Assembly: GCF_029784155.1 (NCBI RefSeq)
Contig: NC_073691.1
Location: 123,690,714-123,754,713 of the forward strand
Direction of reading: 5' to 3'
Length of the DNA stretch: 64,000 nucleotides
Source of the DNA: Uranotaenia lowii
Lineage: Eukaryota; Arthropoda; Insecta; Diptera; Culicidae
Shown piece after piece: positions 1 through 11,846 of the stretch. Numbering within the stretch: the first letter of the stretch is position 1; the number at the start of each line of letters is the position of its first letter. The notes beneath the pieces are model-generated. The model made no database searches and was not told the origin of the DNA. It worked only from the letters and a program-made list of their open reading frames with translations. The position numbers were made by a program, and so were the translations under genes.

Positions 1-785
1 TTCATAAAATTAATTTAAACAGATAAAATGCATTGTTTTTCTTTTTAAAATGAAACAATTTTATTTTATTTTTCATTTTAATTATACGATCAATGGCATG
101 AATTTTAATTCCATTGTTTTTTTTTTGTTTCTGCTGGAGGAGCCGCCGTCATGGCCCTGAAACAAAATGCTGTTATTTTTTTTCGGTGGAAATTGAACTG
201 CCGGCGCCCTGGAATAAAATAAAAGCTTTTATGAAAATATGATACTGATAAATAAAGAATACTATGTAACTTACGTGATATGATCTTATTCATCGCTGTT
301 TATTATTCCACCTTCCGGATAGGCCCTCGAGGGTCAAAATGCACCCACACATCTCTATCTGAAAACATTTAAAAAAAAAATGAAAACAAAATCAACTGAA
401 AAAAATAAATTATATTTCCCTTTCCGCTTCGTGTTGGTTGATTTCTTCCGCGAGAAATAACTACTGGCTTTTTTTCCTCTAAGTCGGACAATTTACTTTA
501 CAAACTCAAGCTCAGTCAAGCATCAGTGATATTAAAAAAATAACTATCAGATATTATAATGTAGACTAGGAAAATATAGCCAAATCTAATAGCTGTTGAA
601 TTATTTTAGCGATATGCGGTTGAGAAATCCTCTACAGCCAAATCAACTTTACATAAACGCTAGTTTGTATGTAGTTATCGATGTTGATTAAACAATATTA
701 TGGGTTCAACCAAAAATATGTGATATAGATGAGCCAACCATACGAATTTTGATAACAACCTATAGAGTTTTTTATCCGTGATACC
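1..785 (-). repeat. Interspersed repeat X, copy 1 (X1), truncated by the window edge
   Basis: The segment is related over most of its length to 54186-55074: both have the same order of short matches, including a ggcat...ttcaattcca block, a cctgaaacaaaat block, an acttacgtg block and a long block (about 560-780) matching 54870-55070. The copies are clearly diverged, so the family is old. On the minus strand a GTAAGT donor (274-269) and a tttcag acceptor (before 156) sit where the spliced micro-ORF of copy 2 lies, but here the spliced frame meets a stop. A 62-codon minus ORF (105-293) is the unspliced version of the same stretch and is not a convincing gene. Confidence 0.55.
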
Positions 786-811
786 TACACTCAGAAATGA
801 AAAAAAATATA

Positions 812-1846
812 GGGGAGATGAGGGCATAATGAGCACCCGAGGCATAATGAGAACTACGCTTTTCTACGAAAGTGCGTATTTTCTTAAATAAATTTTCATG
901 AGGATTTGTTTCGTACTTCCTATAGTATTAATTTTTCACAAAAAAAGGAATCTCCTTATCATCTTTACAGAGATATTTAAAAAAAACTAGCTTGGTTCTC
1001 AAGTTACGAAAATATTATAATTTTTGAGCACCACGAAATAAGCTCTTATGATCTTAAAATAACCTTGATCTATAATGTACGCACTGCAACATGATGTGCA
1101 CATTGTTTCTCAATTTTTACCATCAAAAAATTTTTGATTTTTCACTTTTATCAATTTTAAAACACGTTTTTACTTAAATTTGTTGACTAGGGGCATATAG
1201 AGCACCATATTATCGAGGCATAATGAGCATTTTCTGCCGTAGAATCTAGCAGCGAATTAAAATTGATTTATAGCGCCACACCTTGACTAGTTTTCATCCG
1301 ACAATTTAGCCTATTGGTAAGGTGTCGGAGAGGTAATCAAAAGACTAAAGTTAGATTTCTGTTCGAGGTGATTTTTTTCCATTCACAATTCATGATCGAT
1401 TTTTTTATTGTTACATTATACGGCTAGTAGCATCATCCTCCGAACAAAGCACTTAATGTATGAGCGTGCGTGTATTCTACAAACAGACCTAGATTATTTT
1501 GTTATTGCTTTGTTTGATGAATCTACGACTCACCTGACTTCATCGAATTGAATTCGCTGCTATATTCCCCGGCAAAAACGCACATCTTGCTCTGATTAAT
1601 GGTGCTCATACTGCCTCAGGGGGGGTTCTCATTATGCCTCCACAGTGGCTGGTTTTCAGCTTTTGGCAAAATTTTTTAAAATGCATTTTTTAACGTTTTC
1701 ATCTAGTTTTTCACGTTTCAGCCCGTTAGGGAATAGGCTTTTCAAGTGTCTGAATACGAAACAATAATGTAACCTCCATATTATAGCTATTTTCTATGGT
1801 TAAATAACCGTTTTCCTTAAGGTGGCCATTATGCCTCCATCTCCCC
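812..1846 (+). mobile_element. G-family TIR element, complete copy (GA)
   Basis: The ends are imperfect inverted repeats of about 25 bp (GGGGAGATGAGGGCATAATG at the left, its relative inverted at the right), flanked by TA at 810-811 and 1847-1848. Short motifs of the form GGCATAATGAG recur near both ends and inside (about 826, 842, 1217, 1630), like subterminal transposase-binding repeats. No transposase is coded, so it is non-autonomous. A tRNA-like stretch lies at about 1303-1371. It is flanked by inverted copies of a CTGCCG...CTAGCAGCGAATT block (about 1232-1262 and 1545-1580). The TA duplication suggests the Tc1/mariner group or a relative, but the superfamily is not proven. Confidence 0.8.
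1303..1371 (+). repeat. tRNA-like core inside G element GA
   Basis: The stretch carries an A-box-like TAGCCTATTGGTAAGG (about 1307-1322) and a degenerate B-box-like region near GTTCGAGGTG (1361-1370), followed by a T run. The same stretch is present in GB (2459-2528, minus), GC (about 30815-30875) and, best preserved with GAGTTCGATTCC, in GD (55120-55195, minus). It is probably a tRNA-derived SINE captured in the family ancestor rather than a working tRNA gene, since no clean cloverleaf is seen. Confidence 0.45.
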
Positions 1847-2676
1847 TACATTATTATGTTTTAATTACTCGGACATTTCACTGACATTAATATCCAGAAA
1901 TATTAAAAATAACTATTTCAGTTATTTAAATTTATGCACCCGAATAATTTCTGTATTGTTCCAACGCATATATGTATGCATAGGGAGATGGGGGCATAAT
2001 GGCCACCTTAAGGAAAACGGTTATTTAACCATAGAAAATATCTATAATATGGAGGTTACATTATTGTTTCGTGTTCAGACACTTGAAAAGCCTATTCCCT
2101 AACGGGCTGAAACGTGAAAAACTAGATGAAAACGTTAAAAAATGCATTTTAAAATATTTTGCCAAAAGCTGAAAACCAGCCACTGTGGATGCATAATGAG
2201 AACTTCCCCTGAGGCAGTATGAGCACCATTAATCAGAGCAAGATGTGCGTTTTTGCCGGGGAATCTAGCAGCGAATTCAATTCGATGAAGTCAGGTGAGT
2301 CGTAGATTCATCAAACAAAGCAATAACAAATTAATCTAGGTCTGTTTGTAGAATACAAACAAACGCACGCTCATACATTAAGTGCTTTGTTCGGAGGATA
2401 ATGCTACTAGCCGTACAAAGTAACAATAAAAAAATCGACCATGGAATGGAAAAAAAATCACCTCGAACAGAAATCTAACTCTAGTTTTTTGATTAACTCT
2501 CCGACACCTTACCAATAGGCTAAATCGTCGGATGAAAACTAGTCAAGGTGTGGCGCTATAAATCAATTTTAATTCGCTGCTAGATTCTACGGCAGAAAAT
2601 GCTCATTATGCCTCGATAATATGGTGCTCTATATGCCCCTAGTCAACAAATTTAAGTAAAAACGTGTTTTAAAATT

Positions 2677-4295
2677 TATTAAGGGAGGCTGTACTGGGGT
2701 CGAAGCCACCAGATAAAGCTGATAAAAATTCGCAAACATAAATAAAGCAACATCAATAGTGGTTGCATAATTTTGGATGACCCATTTTATTATTTCCCCC
2801 CCATAAAAACAATAATTTAAAGCGACTTACGTGCTGTGTTGCTTCGTTGACTTTGCTGGCCTCGATGTTTGAATAGTAGCGACGATCGTTTCATGCTCTC
2901 GATTCCGGAATCCTGCTCCCACGATGGTTCCGAAAATTCAACAGCACACCCTGAGGGTGCTTGACGCGCACAGTGGGATCCACCCAACAACACTGCGCTT
3001 TCTGCAACCTGTCGGCTTAAATGCCGCACCGTTTCCTTAAGAACGACAACAATCGCGCACTCACTCTCCTTTCCAGCTGCTGTTACTTTTAGGCTTGGCA
3101 CAACCCCCTGTGGGTGCACTCCGGAGGCCCAAAGCAGCATCCGCAATCCTCCACTGTCTTCGCTAGAGAATCTTCGCTGTCTCCGTTCGCTCGAACAACT
3201 CCGACAATGTCGTGTCGGCTCACTCCGACAATCGTGATCGAAGTCCAAATTCTTCTTAAATCGTGGCTGAACCGCAATAATTCCCCGCTGTCGACTGGTC
3301 ATCAACACCCAAAGGAATGCCGAGCCGAGATGGCCACACTGGCGCACTTCCGAAATGAAACTTTTTCCGCTGACCGTCGAGAAGGCAGTGAAATTTCTCG
3401 TTTCTTGATAGCGCTCTCCTACCGCCGATGTGCAAAGAAGAAAGCAAAGAGCTGACACGTGCATCAAATTCGGAAGCGTACCGAGGAACCAGTGGCTTCG
3501 ACTAATTTTCACAATCGCGCGGCACCTTCGGCCAAAGACACCACAATGAAACAGCTTAATCGTCCCGGCAAAATAAATGAGCCTTCCGTAGAGGTAAGCC
3601 ACCCGTATAAAAAAAAAGGGTCCTGAAGAGGATGAAATTTTCCAATCAGGAAGTTATCTTATTAGAATCCTAATTTGCTACTCACGTTTGACCCCTTTCC
3701 TCTGGCTTTGCTGGTGCTTTGGCAAACTGGCCTCTGATTACCCGCTTTCTGGGTGTGTTTTCCGGCAGTGGGCGTATAATTGCCGGCTTCTTTAACACCG
3801 CCAGGAATCACGTGTCCACGAGTTTCCTCCAAGCCGTTTAATTCGGCCCCTTTTCTCCGCACTTTCGAGTGCTAGCAGCACCGGATTCTCGTCGCTCAGT
3901 GGTGGAGCGAAATCTGTTTTGCGGGAACAATGGTTGGGTTGATGAAAACGAATATTTTGCACGGGATCTCGCTTACCTTCAGCGTTTTGATGCACGCGAA
4001 AATTGCTGCGGCTTCCTCCACCACTTTGCACGACTTTTTCCCCGGAAGTGTTGTGCTTGACAGCCGAAGTGTAGCCAACATTCAAGCGCCATCTTTTCCC
4101 GGGTCACGAATATTTGCGGTGCGATTTCTTTATGTATTTGTTTGTTTATTTCACGCCAGGCAGGGGTGTGCTAAACGCATTCCAATCTTGGTTGCCCGCT
4201 TTAAATTGTTTATGGGGAAATGGGTAAATTATAAATTGTTTGCGACTTCGCTCCAATATCGTATCCGAAAATAATCAAAAATATTAAATGTAACA
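2677..4295 (-). repeat. 3' LTR of the Gypsy element
   Basis: It is a direct repeat of 11860-13480, nearly identical. On the minus strand it begins TGTTACATTT and ends ...CCCATAATA; the expected TGGGAGG block of the other LTR is mutated here (AAGGGAGG at 2681-2688). An AATAAA signal lies at 2792-2787 (minus), about 110 bp before the LTR end. A long minus-strand open frame (2817-3602) fills the middle and is also open in the other LTR; I do not recognise the peptide. Confidence 0.9.
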
Positions 4296-6447
4296 CAACA
4301 TTGCTGCTTTGGTAGAAATTTTCATGGATCATGACAGGGATCCATGAAAATTTCTTACCTCTCTATGAATTCGATGGAGTTAAACGACTTCTTTCCGATT
4401 CAATCTCGGAAGCAATACACCTTTTAGATAGGTGTCTACAGCTCAATAAACAAACTCAATACAAACGGTACTCAAAACCAACTAATCTTGGCAAATATCC
4501 AAATACAAATATAACTCTAAGCCATCAAATCATGGCAGATTGTGTCGGTAGGCACCAGCAGATCTGGCAAATTTTCCATCGAATTCTGCGAAAAATCAAC
4601 AATATTACTCTTACTTCAGCAGCTTACAAATATCCTAGATCTAATAGCCATTGTAATGAAGAATGACTGAGATCTTACGAGTAGGACTTAACAAAACAAA
4701 ACTAGGCGGTAGTGGTATACTGGTTGAACGAAGCAACAGAAGTCTAGGGAAAAGAGGGATTTAGTCCTCTAAGTTACGAAGAGCCCAAGATAGAGGTTTT
4801 ACCGCGCCTCCAGATCGCGTTCCTTTTGAATTGTCTTGGCAACCCCCTTTGACAACTGTGAATGATCCTTAACATACGATTTTAATGCGATTTCGCATTT
4901 ATAGAAGACAGTTTTACTGTCGGCACTTATTCTAACGATGCTCTATTGTGTATTAATGGCTTTGACCGTAGTAGGTCTTTTGGCTTTTATAGGGGATGTT
5001 GGGAGATTGTTTTTTGTTTCAACGACCAATTTCTTGATCAGGAGTTTTAATCGGGAAGTATCAATCGGGTGTTTGTTGGCAGAAGGTATAGTCTTGATCG
5101 GGTAAGTCTTAATCGGGTCGTCTTAATCGGGTGGTTTTGATCGGGTGGTCTTGATCGGGTGGACTTGATTGGGTGGTCTTAATCGGGTAGTCTTAATCGG
5201 GAGTTCATGATTGGTTGAAGGTTGTCTCTATCGGGTTGTCGTAATCGGGATTGTTTATAGATGTCACTATTCGGTTCCTCTTTCATCCAGGATGCTTGGT
5301 CGAATTATGGTCCTCCGGACTAGGAGAAAGTCAAAAGGAATCTTGCAACCTCTTTCAAGCAACACTGGGCGTTGTCCTGTTGATACTGTGCTCGTTAAGC
5401 AGTGTTCGTGTTTGTGGGACAAAATCGGATGTTGATGCTGCTGCGAATGATCTCCTTCAGACGGCGCCTTCTTCCGGAGTCGTCGAGCATGGCAGATGGT
5501 GGTGGTGGTGACGATAGACGTGTTTTTGCATCGACGATGATTTTGTTGACTACCTTGGGTAGCGGACGTAGATAGACTTGTTGTTGTACTCACGAGGAGT
5601 TAGCTGATAGATACTGCTCGCTGCGTTTTCCAGATGCACGATTTTTCCCGATCGGCCTAACGGTATTTCCTGCGCGGTTGCGCTTGGTTTGCAGGCTTTG
5701 GCTGTGGTCATAGCTGAAGGTCTTGTATTGATTTGGAGATTGATAGGGTAGGTGGATGATCTCCCAGTTGTGGTAGTACCGACTGGCGTGTTTTGACCTC
5801 GAGAGGATCTTGTTGACTACCTTGGGTAGCGGTCATAGCTAGATTGGCTAGGCGTGTGGGTTTCGATAGTTAGCGAGAGAAAGTCGATATGGTAGTAGCG
5901 GCCGTCATGATGTCTACTCCTCACAACTTCTTCGCATAACTGTATTCTGTGGTGCTGAATCCTCTTCTTGATGTCCTGACAATCCTTTCAATTGCAGCGA
6001 CGTGGTGTTTGGAGCTGCTGTACTTGACTTTCCGAACATTCCAATATCCCGAACCTGGATGGGTTCTCTGCGATGGTGTGTAGCGCCTGGCTACGGTGGT
6101 TCACCAGTACTACTATCCCCAGCGCTGCTGCGCTGCTTCAAGATGACAGGATTGCATTCTGGACAATGAGTGGCGGCAATCCCACGCAAGGTTGCCAGCC
6201 CTCTTCAAATTCTGACGAACTTCCTGGCAGAGTTCTCAGAGTCCGTTCAGCCGACGCTGGTCCCGCGACGAATTAGCATCAGCTGAGCTCCATTCAGTTG
6301 TTCGAATAGAAGAGTTCTGTATAATTTACTCCGAGTTGTTGGGGGCGAGGTTTCAAAGATGATGTTGGTCCTTCAGCCTTCTCCATTTCGTGTTTTGTGC
6401 TCCGAGTGAGCTTGTGGTCAGCGTTGTTGCTTACATAGCTTGAATAT
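4296..6447 (-). other. Gypsy 3' internal untranslated region, no env recognised
   Basis: About 2.15 kb lies between the pol stop and the 3' LTR. I see no env-like ORF with signal peptide, cleavage site or membrane anchor on the minus strand; the open frames here (for example 5267-5593 minus, 4331-4666 plus) are short and unrecognised. The stretch 5037-5250 holds a degenerate tandem repeat, described separately. The plus-strand sequence just right of the LTR (4296-4330) shows no purine-rich tract in element sense. Confidence 0.6.
5037..5250. repeat. Degenerate minisatellite, about 16-bp unit
   Basis: Roughly ten imperfect copies of GTCTTAATCGGGTGGT-like units stand in a row, densest at 5095-5200, with variants such as tcttgatcgggtgg and tattaatcgggag at the edges. 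It lies in the 3' untranslated part of the Gypsy element. Confidence 0.75.
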
Positions 6448-9400
6448 CTAATCAGGTTTGATGTCCTTCGCATGGTAGCGCCCACGCTTTCCTGTGACGA
6501 CATCTTCTAACACATACAAATTCGCTCCCAGTTTCTCCTTCACGATGGCAGCGATGAACTTCGGATCCAGCTTCTTGTTTATATGGTCCGCCTTCGACGA
6601 TAGTACAAACGAACGACGCCATACTAGCTCGCCCGGTTGGAACGAGACAGCGCGCTTCCGTAGATCGTAGCGTTCCTTCGTTCTCTCATGGTTCTTCTTG
6701 ATTCGCTGCTGAATGAACTTGTGAATCCTGTTGATCGTGGACAACCTCATCTCTTGCGCGACCTTTGGATCATCTGACACGTTTAAGTCTTGCTGAGTGT
6801 AGAGGTCCGTGTGCAGCAAAAGTTCCCGAGCGAAGTTGGCGAAGTGTGGACTGACCCCGGTGGATTCGTGCTTCGCACTGTTAATAGCGGCGGTAATGGC
6901 TGCCAGATTCTTGTCCCATTCGCGGTGATCTTCTTCCAGCAAAGAACGAATACATGTAATGAGAACTCTGTTCACCCGCTCGGCGTTGTTGACCTGCGGT
7001 GCGTAGAATGCTGTCTTCATGTGGATGATGTTATGGCGGCTAAGCAGCGCTCGAAAGACTTGTGACTCGAACTGCTTCCCGTTATCTGACAGTACTATCC
7101 TCGGCCTGGAGAATTTCAGGAAGACCTTTTCCTCGAGAAACTCGACCATCTTGGTTGAATCGGCTGCCCGCATCGGGTGGGCAATGACGTATTTGGTAAT
7201 CCAGTCGACGATGACCAGAAGAACTGTGTTGCCCTTCTTGGATCTGGTGAGTGGTCCGACGAAGTCGATGGATATTAACTCCCACGGCAGCTTTGCTGGC
7301 TTAAGTTTCCCCATCTGCGGCATCATTTGCTTGTTGGGAGCTTTGCTGGCTTTGCACGTAGCGCAAGCCTTCACGTAACGAGCGACGGAGTCCTGCATCT
7401 TCGGCCAATAATAGTGTTGTTGAAGTTTGTGCCATGTTTTGTAGAAACCTAAGTGCGCGGCTGATGGCGAATCGTGAAAACGACGAATCAATTCTGCTCG
7501 ATCTTCCTCCGGAACGATCTTCTTCCATCGATGACTGATGACTCCCGTCTCGTCTTTGACTTGGCAATTCTTGTAGAGTTCTTCGTTTGCTATTCGGAAG
7601 TCCGGATATTTTCCGCCTTGATTCTGCACCTGCTTGAGAAGGTTTTTGTACCACGGATCGTGTACCTGCGTGATTGAGAAGACCAATGAACAAACTATTC
7701 TGGACAGTGCGTCTGGAACGATATTGCAGCTGCCTTTCCTATATCGTATCTCAAAATCGAACGCGTTGAGCCTCAACAACCACCTGCTCATCAGGGCCGT
7801 TGGATTCTTCAAGGTTTTCAAGTAGCTGAGGGCGGAATGATCACAGTAAACCACAAAACGTACTCCTTCGACGTAGCCACGAAACTTTTCAATCGCTCGT
7901 ATTACGGCCAGGCATTCCTTCTCCGTTACGGTGTATTTCCTTTCCGATGAAGAAAGTTTTTGTGAAAAGTAGCAGATTGGGTGTTCGTCTCCATCGGTTA
8001 TCTGCGTCAGCACGGCTCCAATTGCCATATCGCTGGCATCGCAAGAGATAGAGAATGGCTTCGTATAGTCCGGCATCGCTAAGACCGGAGCTGTTACTAG
8101 GGCCGACTTAAGTTTTAGAAAAGACTCCTCGGCTGCTGCTGTCCAACGAAACTTCGTTTTGGTTTTCGTAAGCTCGGTGATGGGAGCGGCAATACGAGAG
8201 AAATCGGAGATGAAGCGACGGTACCATCCACACATTCCCAGAAACCGTTGAACTTCCTTCCTGGTTGTAGGTGCGGGGAATTTGACAATACACTCTACTT
8301 TCTCGTCGTCCACCTTCCAGCCTCCTTCGCTGAGAATGTAACCGAGATACTTGATCTGCTGACGACAAAACTTGGACTTCTCGGCCGAAATAGTAAGCTT
8401 TGCACGATGTAGTCTGGCTGCTACTTCCTTCAGGACTGAGATGTGTTCCTCAAACGATTTGGAGCATATGATGATGTCGTCTAAATAATGGAAGACGTAC
8501 GGTTCCATGTCCGCAAACAAGTGAGTCATAATCCTCGCAAGACCTTGGCTGGCTGTGCAGAGCCCAAAAGGGACCACCTTAAATTGAAAGTGCCCTCGGG
8601 AAGGTACAGTAAATGCCGTCAGTGGCCTCGATTCCTTGTGAAGCGGCATTTGCCAAAAAGCATCTTTGAGATCTATCGACGATATGAATGAACAACCTCC
8701 TAGATTGTTGATTATAATCGAAGAAATTTGCGGGATTGGGTAGCCCTCGTTAACCATAATGGAGTTGAGATGCCTTGCATCCAAGCAGACGCGGTAATTC
8801 CCGTTCTTCTTCTTGACTGCCACAAGCGGGTTGTTCCACGGCGAAAAAACTGCCTCCTCGATAACATCCAACGAGATCATCCTGTCTACTTCGCGGTTGA
8901 CCTCCTCCAGGACATACTGGGACATTGGGTAATATCGCTGCTTCCGTGGCGTGGCGTTGCTCACATCTATACGGTGTTCATAAAGCTCCGTTCTTCCCAA
9001 TTTTCCCTCCTCGGCTTTCGGGAATAGCTTGATTGTCTCATTCAGTATCTGGCATTGTTCTACCGATAGTTGCTTCATCGGCTCTGCTTCAAACTCTTGC
9101 TCATCAGTAATCATTGAGCAGCATACCGCTTTGACTCCGAACGTTTGCCAGAAGTTCATGCCCATGATGGCGCAGTCTGGCAGACTCGGCACCAGAAGGA
9201 CTGGTAATATTTCATTCCGATTGTTATATGATATCGGTAGACGTGTGAAGTGATTGATTTTGTGTGGCGTTCCATCCGCTGTCTTGATGCCACCGTTCAG
9301 TGCTTCTTTTCGTAGTCCAAGCTCTTCTACAATCAGTGCTTTACTGCCACCTAGCAAAGAACAGTTCGCACCACTGTCCAACAAAGCTGTGATTTTCTTT

Positions 9401-9534
9401 CCTAGGATGTCCAGAACGGCGTGTGGACGATTGTCATGTCCGGGATTGATGATTATATAGTTGATGTTTTGAAGGTCGGGAGGTATTGAAGGTTGATCGA
9501 TGTGTTGCGAAGAATCTGGCCCTCCATCTACCAC
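6448..9534 (-). CDS. pol: Gypsy Pol polyprotein: protease, RT, RNase H, integrase
   Basis: The ORF spans 1028 codons and is open throughout. It holds an aspartic protease with DSGA at residues 53-56, a reverse transcriptase with YLDD at about 350-353, an RNase H (CDAS at about 498-501, later E540 and D565), and an integrase with an HHCC zinc-binding region (H687, H694, C724, C727) and a catalytic triad D757, D817, E852 with the DD35E spacing. These enzymes copy the element RNA into DNA and insert it. The frame starts with a GTG, not an ATG, and is open back to a stop at 9565-9567, overlapping the end of gag by about 37 nt in the -1 frame. Expression as a Gag-Pol fusion by -1 frameshifting is therefore likely; GGAAAAC at 9555-9549 is a candidate but non-canonical slip site. 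This Pol looks intact. Confidence 0.93.
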   Translation of the reverse strand: MVDGGPDSSQHIDQPSIPPDLQNINYIIINPGHDNRPHAVLDILGKKITALLDSGANCSLLGGSKALIVEELGLRKEALNGGIKTADGTPHKINHFTRLPISYNNRNEILPVLLVPSLPDCAIMGMNFWQTFGVKAVCCSMITDEQEFEAEPMKQLSVEQCQILNETIKLFPKAEEGKLGRTELYEHRIDVSNATPRKQRYYPMSQYVLEEVNREVDRMISLDVIEEAVFSPWNNPLVAVKKKNGNYRVCLDARHLNSIMVNEGYPIPQISSIIINNLGGCSFISSIDLKDAFWQMPLHKESRPLTAFTVPSRGHFQFKVVPFGLCTASQGLARIMTHLFADMEPYVFHYLDDIIICSKSFEEHISVLKEVAARLHRAKLTISAEKSKFCRQQIKYLGYILSEGGWKVDDEKVECIVKFPAPTTRKEVQRFLGMCGWYRRFISDFSRIAAPITELTKTKTKFRWTAAAEESFLKLKSALVTAPVLAMPDYTKPFSISCDASDMAIGAVLTQITDGDEHPICYFSQKLSSSERKYTVTEKECLAVIRAIEKFRGYVEGVRFVVYCDHSALSYLKTLKNPTALMSRWLLRLNAFDFEIRYRKGSCNIVPDALSRIVCSLVFSITQVHDPWYKNLLKQVQNQGGKYPDFRIANEELYKNCQVKDETGVISHRWKKIVPEEDRAELIRRFHDSPSAAHLGFYKTWHKLQQHYYWPKMQDSVARYVKACATCKASKAPNKQMMPQMGKLKPAKLPWELISIDFVGPLTRSKKGNTVLLVIVDWITKYVIAHPMRAADSTKMVEFLEEKVFLKFSRPRIVLSDNGKQFESQVFRALLSRHNIIHMKTAFYAPQVNNAERVNRVLITCIRSLLEEDHREWDKNLAAITAAINSAKHESTGVSPHFANFARELLLHTDLYTQQDLNVSDDPKVAQEMRLSTINRIHKFIQQRIKKNHERTKERYDLRKRAVSFQPGELVWRRSFVLSSKADHINKKLDPKFIAAIVKEKLGANLYVLEDVVTGKRGRYHAKDIKPD

Positions 9535-11606
9535 TTCCTCGCTGCGGCGTTTTCCGCTTCGCTGTTACAAACAAGACAGCTGCGTAACGTGTAACCTTTT
9601 CGACCGCATCGGTAGCAAAAAAGAATTGCCTGTGCCTTCGTGCAATCCGGAAACCTATGCCCCTCCTCATCGCAGTTCCAGCAAAGCGCTGGACGGTACG
9701 CTGTATGCTGAACAGGATCTAGATCGTACATGTTGCTGCCTGCTTGCTGAAGCTGTTGGTTCTGGAGCTGTGGTTGATAGTGCTGTTGGAATTGCCGTTG
9801 AAGCTGTTGCTGTTGAGGCTGCGGCTGTTGAGGCTGCTGCTGTTGTTGCTGCTGCTGCCGCGGCGCCCATTTAGCTTGCTGTTGCAACGGATGTTGTATT
9901 CGATAGTTCTCCGCTTGACTGCCTTGCCGATTCACCATATTGTTCTGACCTGCCGAAGTTGTAAGCGGTTGCAGGCGCTGATCCGGTCGCTGTAGAGAGT
10001 TTTGCTGCTGTAGCCCTGTATTGAAACGATTCGGTCTGCGTTCCAGTTGAAGCTTCATGGCACAAACTTGCTCGTACAACTGTTCGTATTTCTCCTGCCA
10101 ATCGACGAAGTCTTGTGGAGTCGTGTGCTCCTCTGCCTGGTGATAGGACGTTGTCGCCTGCTCCATTACCACTCGTTCTTGATTATCGGCTTCCACTGCG
10201 TGAACCCTGTTGAAACGCTGCTGTTGATGCTGCGTCGCTTGCGCACGACCTGGCGCGGGTGTGGCGAAGTTTGGTTCTAATAGAGCTGTATGGGGTATTG
10301 GAATCCTGCGCTGTCTGCTTAACAATAACCTGGTTTCATCGAAGTTGCTGCATACATCCAATAACTCCACCAGTGTTCTCGGTTGCCGTGCTGTAACGAT
10401 GGTAGCATACTCCATGTTCATATTCTTCTTCACCATGAACATCATTTCCTCTTCGGTAAGTGGCGGTTCGATAAACCGAAATAATGTAGAAATGTCTCGG
10501 TAGAATTTGCCAAAAGGTTCATCAGGACCTTGATATCGGAAACTAGCTTCTTGACGCAGTATCTGTGCATATCCACTCGGCAAAAACTCACGACGAATCT
10601 CTCGCTTGAATGGTGACCACGAAAGAAGAAGACCTTGGGCTAACGCTCTGGAGTACCAATCAAGTGCATCTTCCAACAGAAGGTGTTTTACTGAAGCAAG
10701 AATAGTTCGATCGCTAAGCCCTTCGGATCTGGCAAACGTCTCGACCCTGTCGAGGAAGATGTTGAGTGACGTCGTGTCCTTTTCACCCCGGAACTTGAAC
10801 GGCCAGTTGTGAATCGCCTTCACCATTCGCTGCTCCTCATAACCGAAGCTTCTGCTGGAGTGTGGAGAACTGCCACCCAAATTTCGCTGCCTCCTCTGTC
10901 GATGTTGAAGATCCACACGTAACTCGTCGATAACGTCTACGGACCTCAAACCCACTTCCGCTTCAATGTTGAAGTTCGTTGGACTCCGGACGTCCTCCTG
11001 CGCTTGCTGCCTTCCAGCTAACCCTCCGACATGCTCTCGTGCTGGATCTTGTTGACCTGTGGCACCTCTACGCCGATTTGGAACCGCTTGACCCCAGCTA
11101 GGATTGTCGTCTTCATCTCTGCCTTCCGCTATTTCACTGCTGGGCTCACTCAATCTGCCACTTAAGTTTCCCGAATCACTGCGTACCACTTTGTTGACAG
11201 CACTGTTTATTTCGGAAATTAACATCTCGACCAAATCGCTCAAAATCTTCCGCGCTTCTTTTACCGAAGAGACCGGCGGTATAATCTACAACCGTTGTCG
11301 GTAATGTAGCAATCTCGACCGAGTGCAAGCCATTTGCTCCGAGTTGCCATTCTGTATTGCCGAATCTACAAAACTTTTCAATTCCTGAAGCGCCATCTGA
11401 CAGGCTTCAATATTTGATTCCGGAGACATCGCGTATTCAGAGCTAACGTAATTGGTTTCTCTTAATATGTCCTCTTGGACTAGTGCCTTCAATTTAACAA
11501 CTTTAGCACGTCTGGTGCTAGAAGCCAAATTTGTCACATGGCGCAAGGCCAGTTCGTATGCAATTTCCTCATCATTGAGGTGAAATAATTCTATTTTAGA
11601 ATTCAT
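9528..11606 (-). pseudogene. gag: Gypsy Gag with one in-frame stop codon
   Basis: An ATG at 11606 opens a frame of 106 codons ending in TAG at 11288-11286; the same frame then stays open to 9528. Together this gives about 692 codons. The first part is a charged, helix-rich N-terminus typical of insect Gypsy Gag. The second part has the retrotransposon capsid region (near the motif with WPFKFRGEKD and LLEDALDWY), a glutamine-rich linker with runs of up to nine Q, and two zinc knuckles: CWNCDEEGHRFPDC is a proper CCHC, while CYRCGRKGYTLRSC has Tyr in place of His. The part after the stop has no early ATG (the first open codon used in a naive call is TTG), which argues that the real start is 11606 and that TAG is a nonsense mutation or a readthrough site. 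Confidence 0.85.
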
Positions 11607-11846
11607 TTTGAATGGATCAATAACTAACCAGTAATTAAGTGTTACAACTATGGTCTAATGAAGAATGATACGATATTTTGAAAAAAAAGAGCGGTAATAA
11701 TATTCAACAATTAATGATGATTACTGATCAACAATAACAATCATCATAATCATAATAACTATAAGCATTTACACAAATAATAACGACATTTGTGACTAGC
11801 TCATTTAGAATTTATCGAACAAGCACAACTAATTAGGTTCGATTTA

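Noticed and set aside
2285..2402. Possible spliced 18-codon ORF in G element GB (ATG AAG TCA G|GTGAGT, acceptor at 2351)
   Set aside because: Too short, weak acceptor, and the family core is tRNA-like; chance is the simpler explanation.
2817..3602. 261-codon ORF in the LTR (and 275 codons at 12003-12830) as a host gene
   Set aside because: It lies wholly inside the LTR, has no recognised domain and starts without ATG in the left copy. I keep it only as an oddity of the LTR.
4331..4666. 111-codon plus-strand ORF in the Gypsy 3' region
   Set aside because: It is antisense to the element, has no recognised motif and lacks splice or promoter context.
9500..9995. Plus-strand ORFs opposite the Gag glutamine-rich region (rich in Ala, Val, Leu)
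   Set aside because: They are antisense shadows of the CAG-type repeats in gag.
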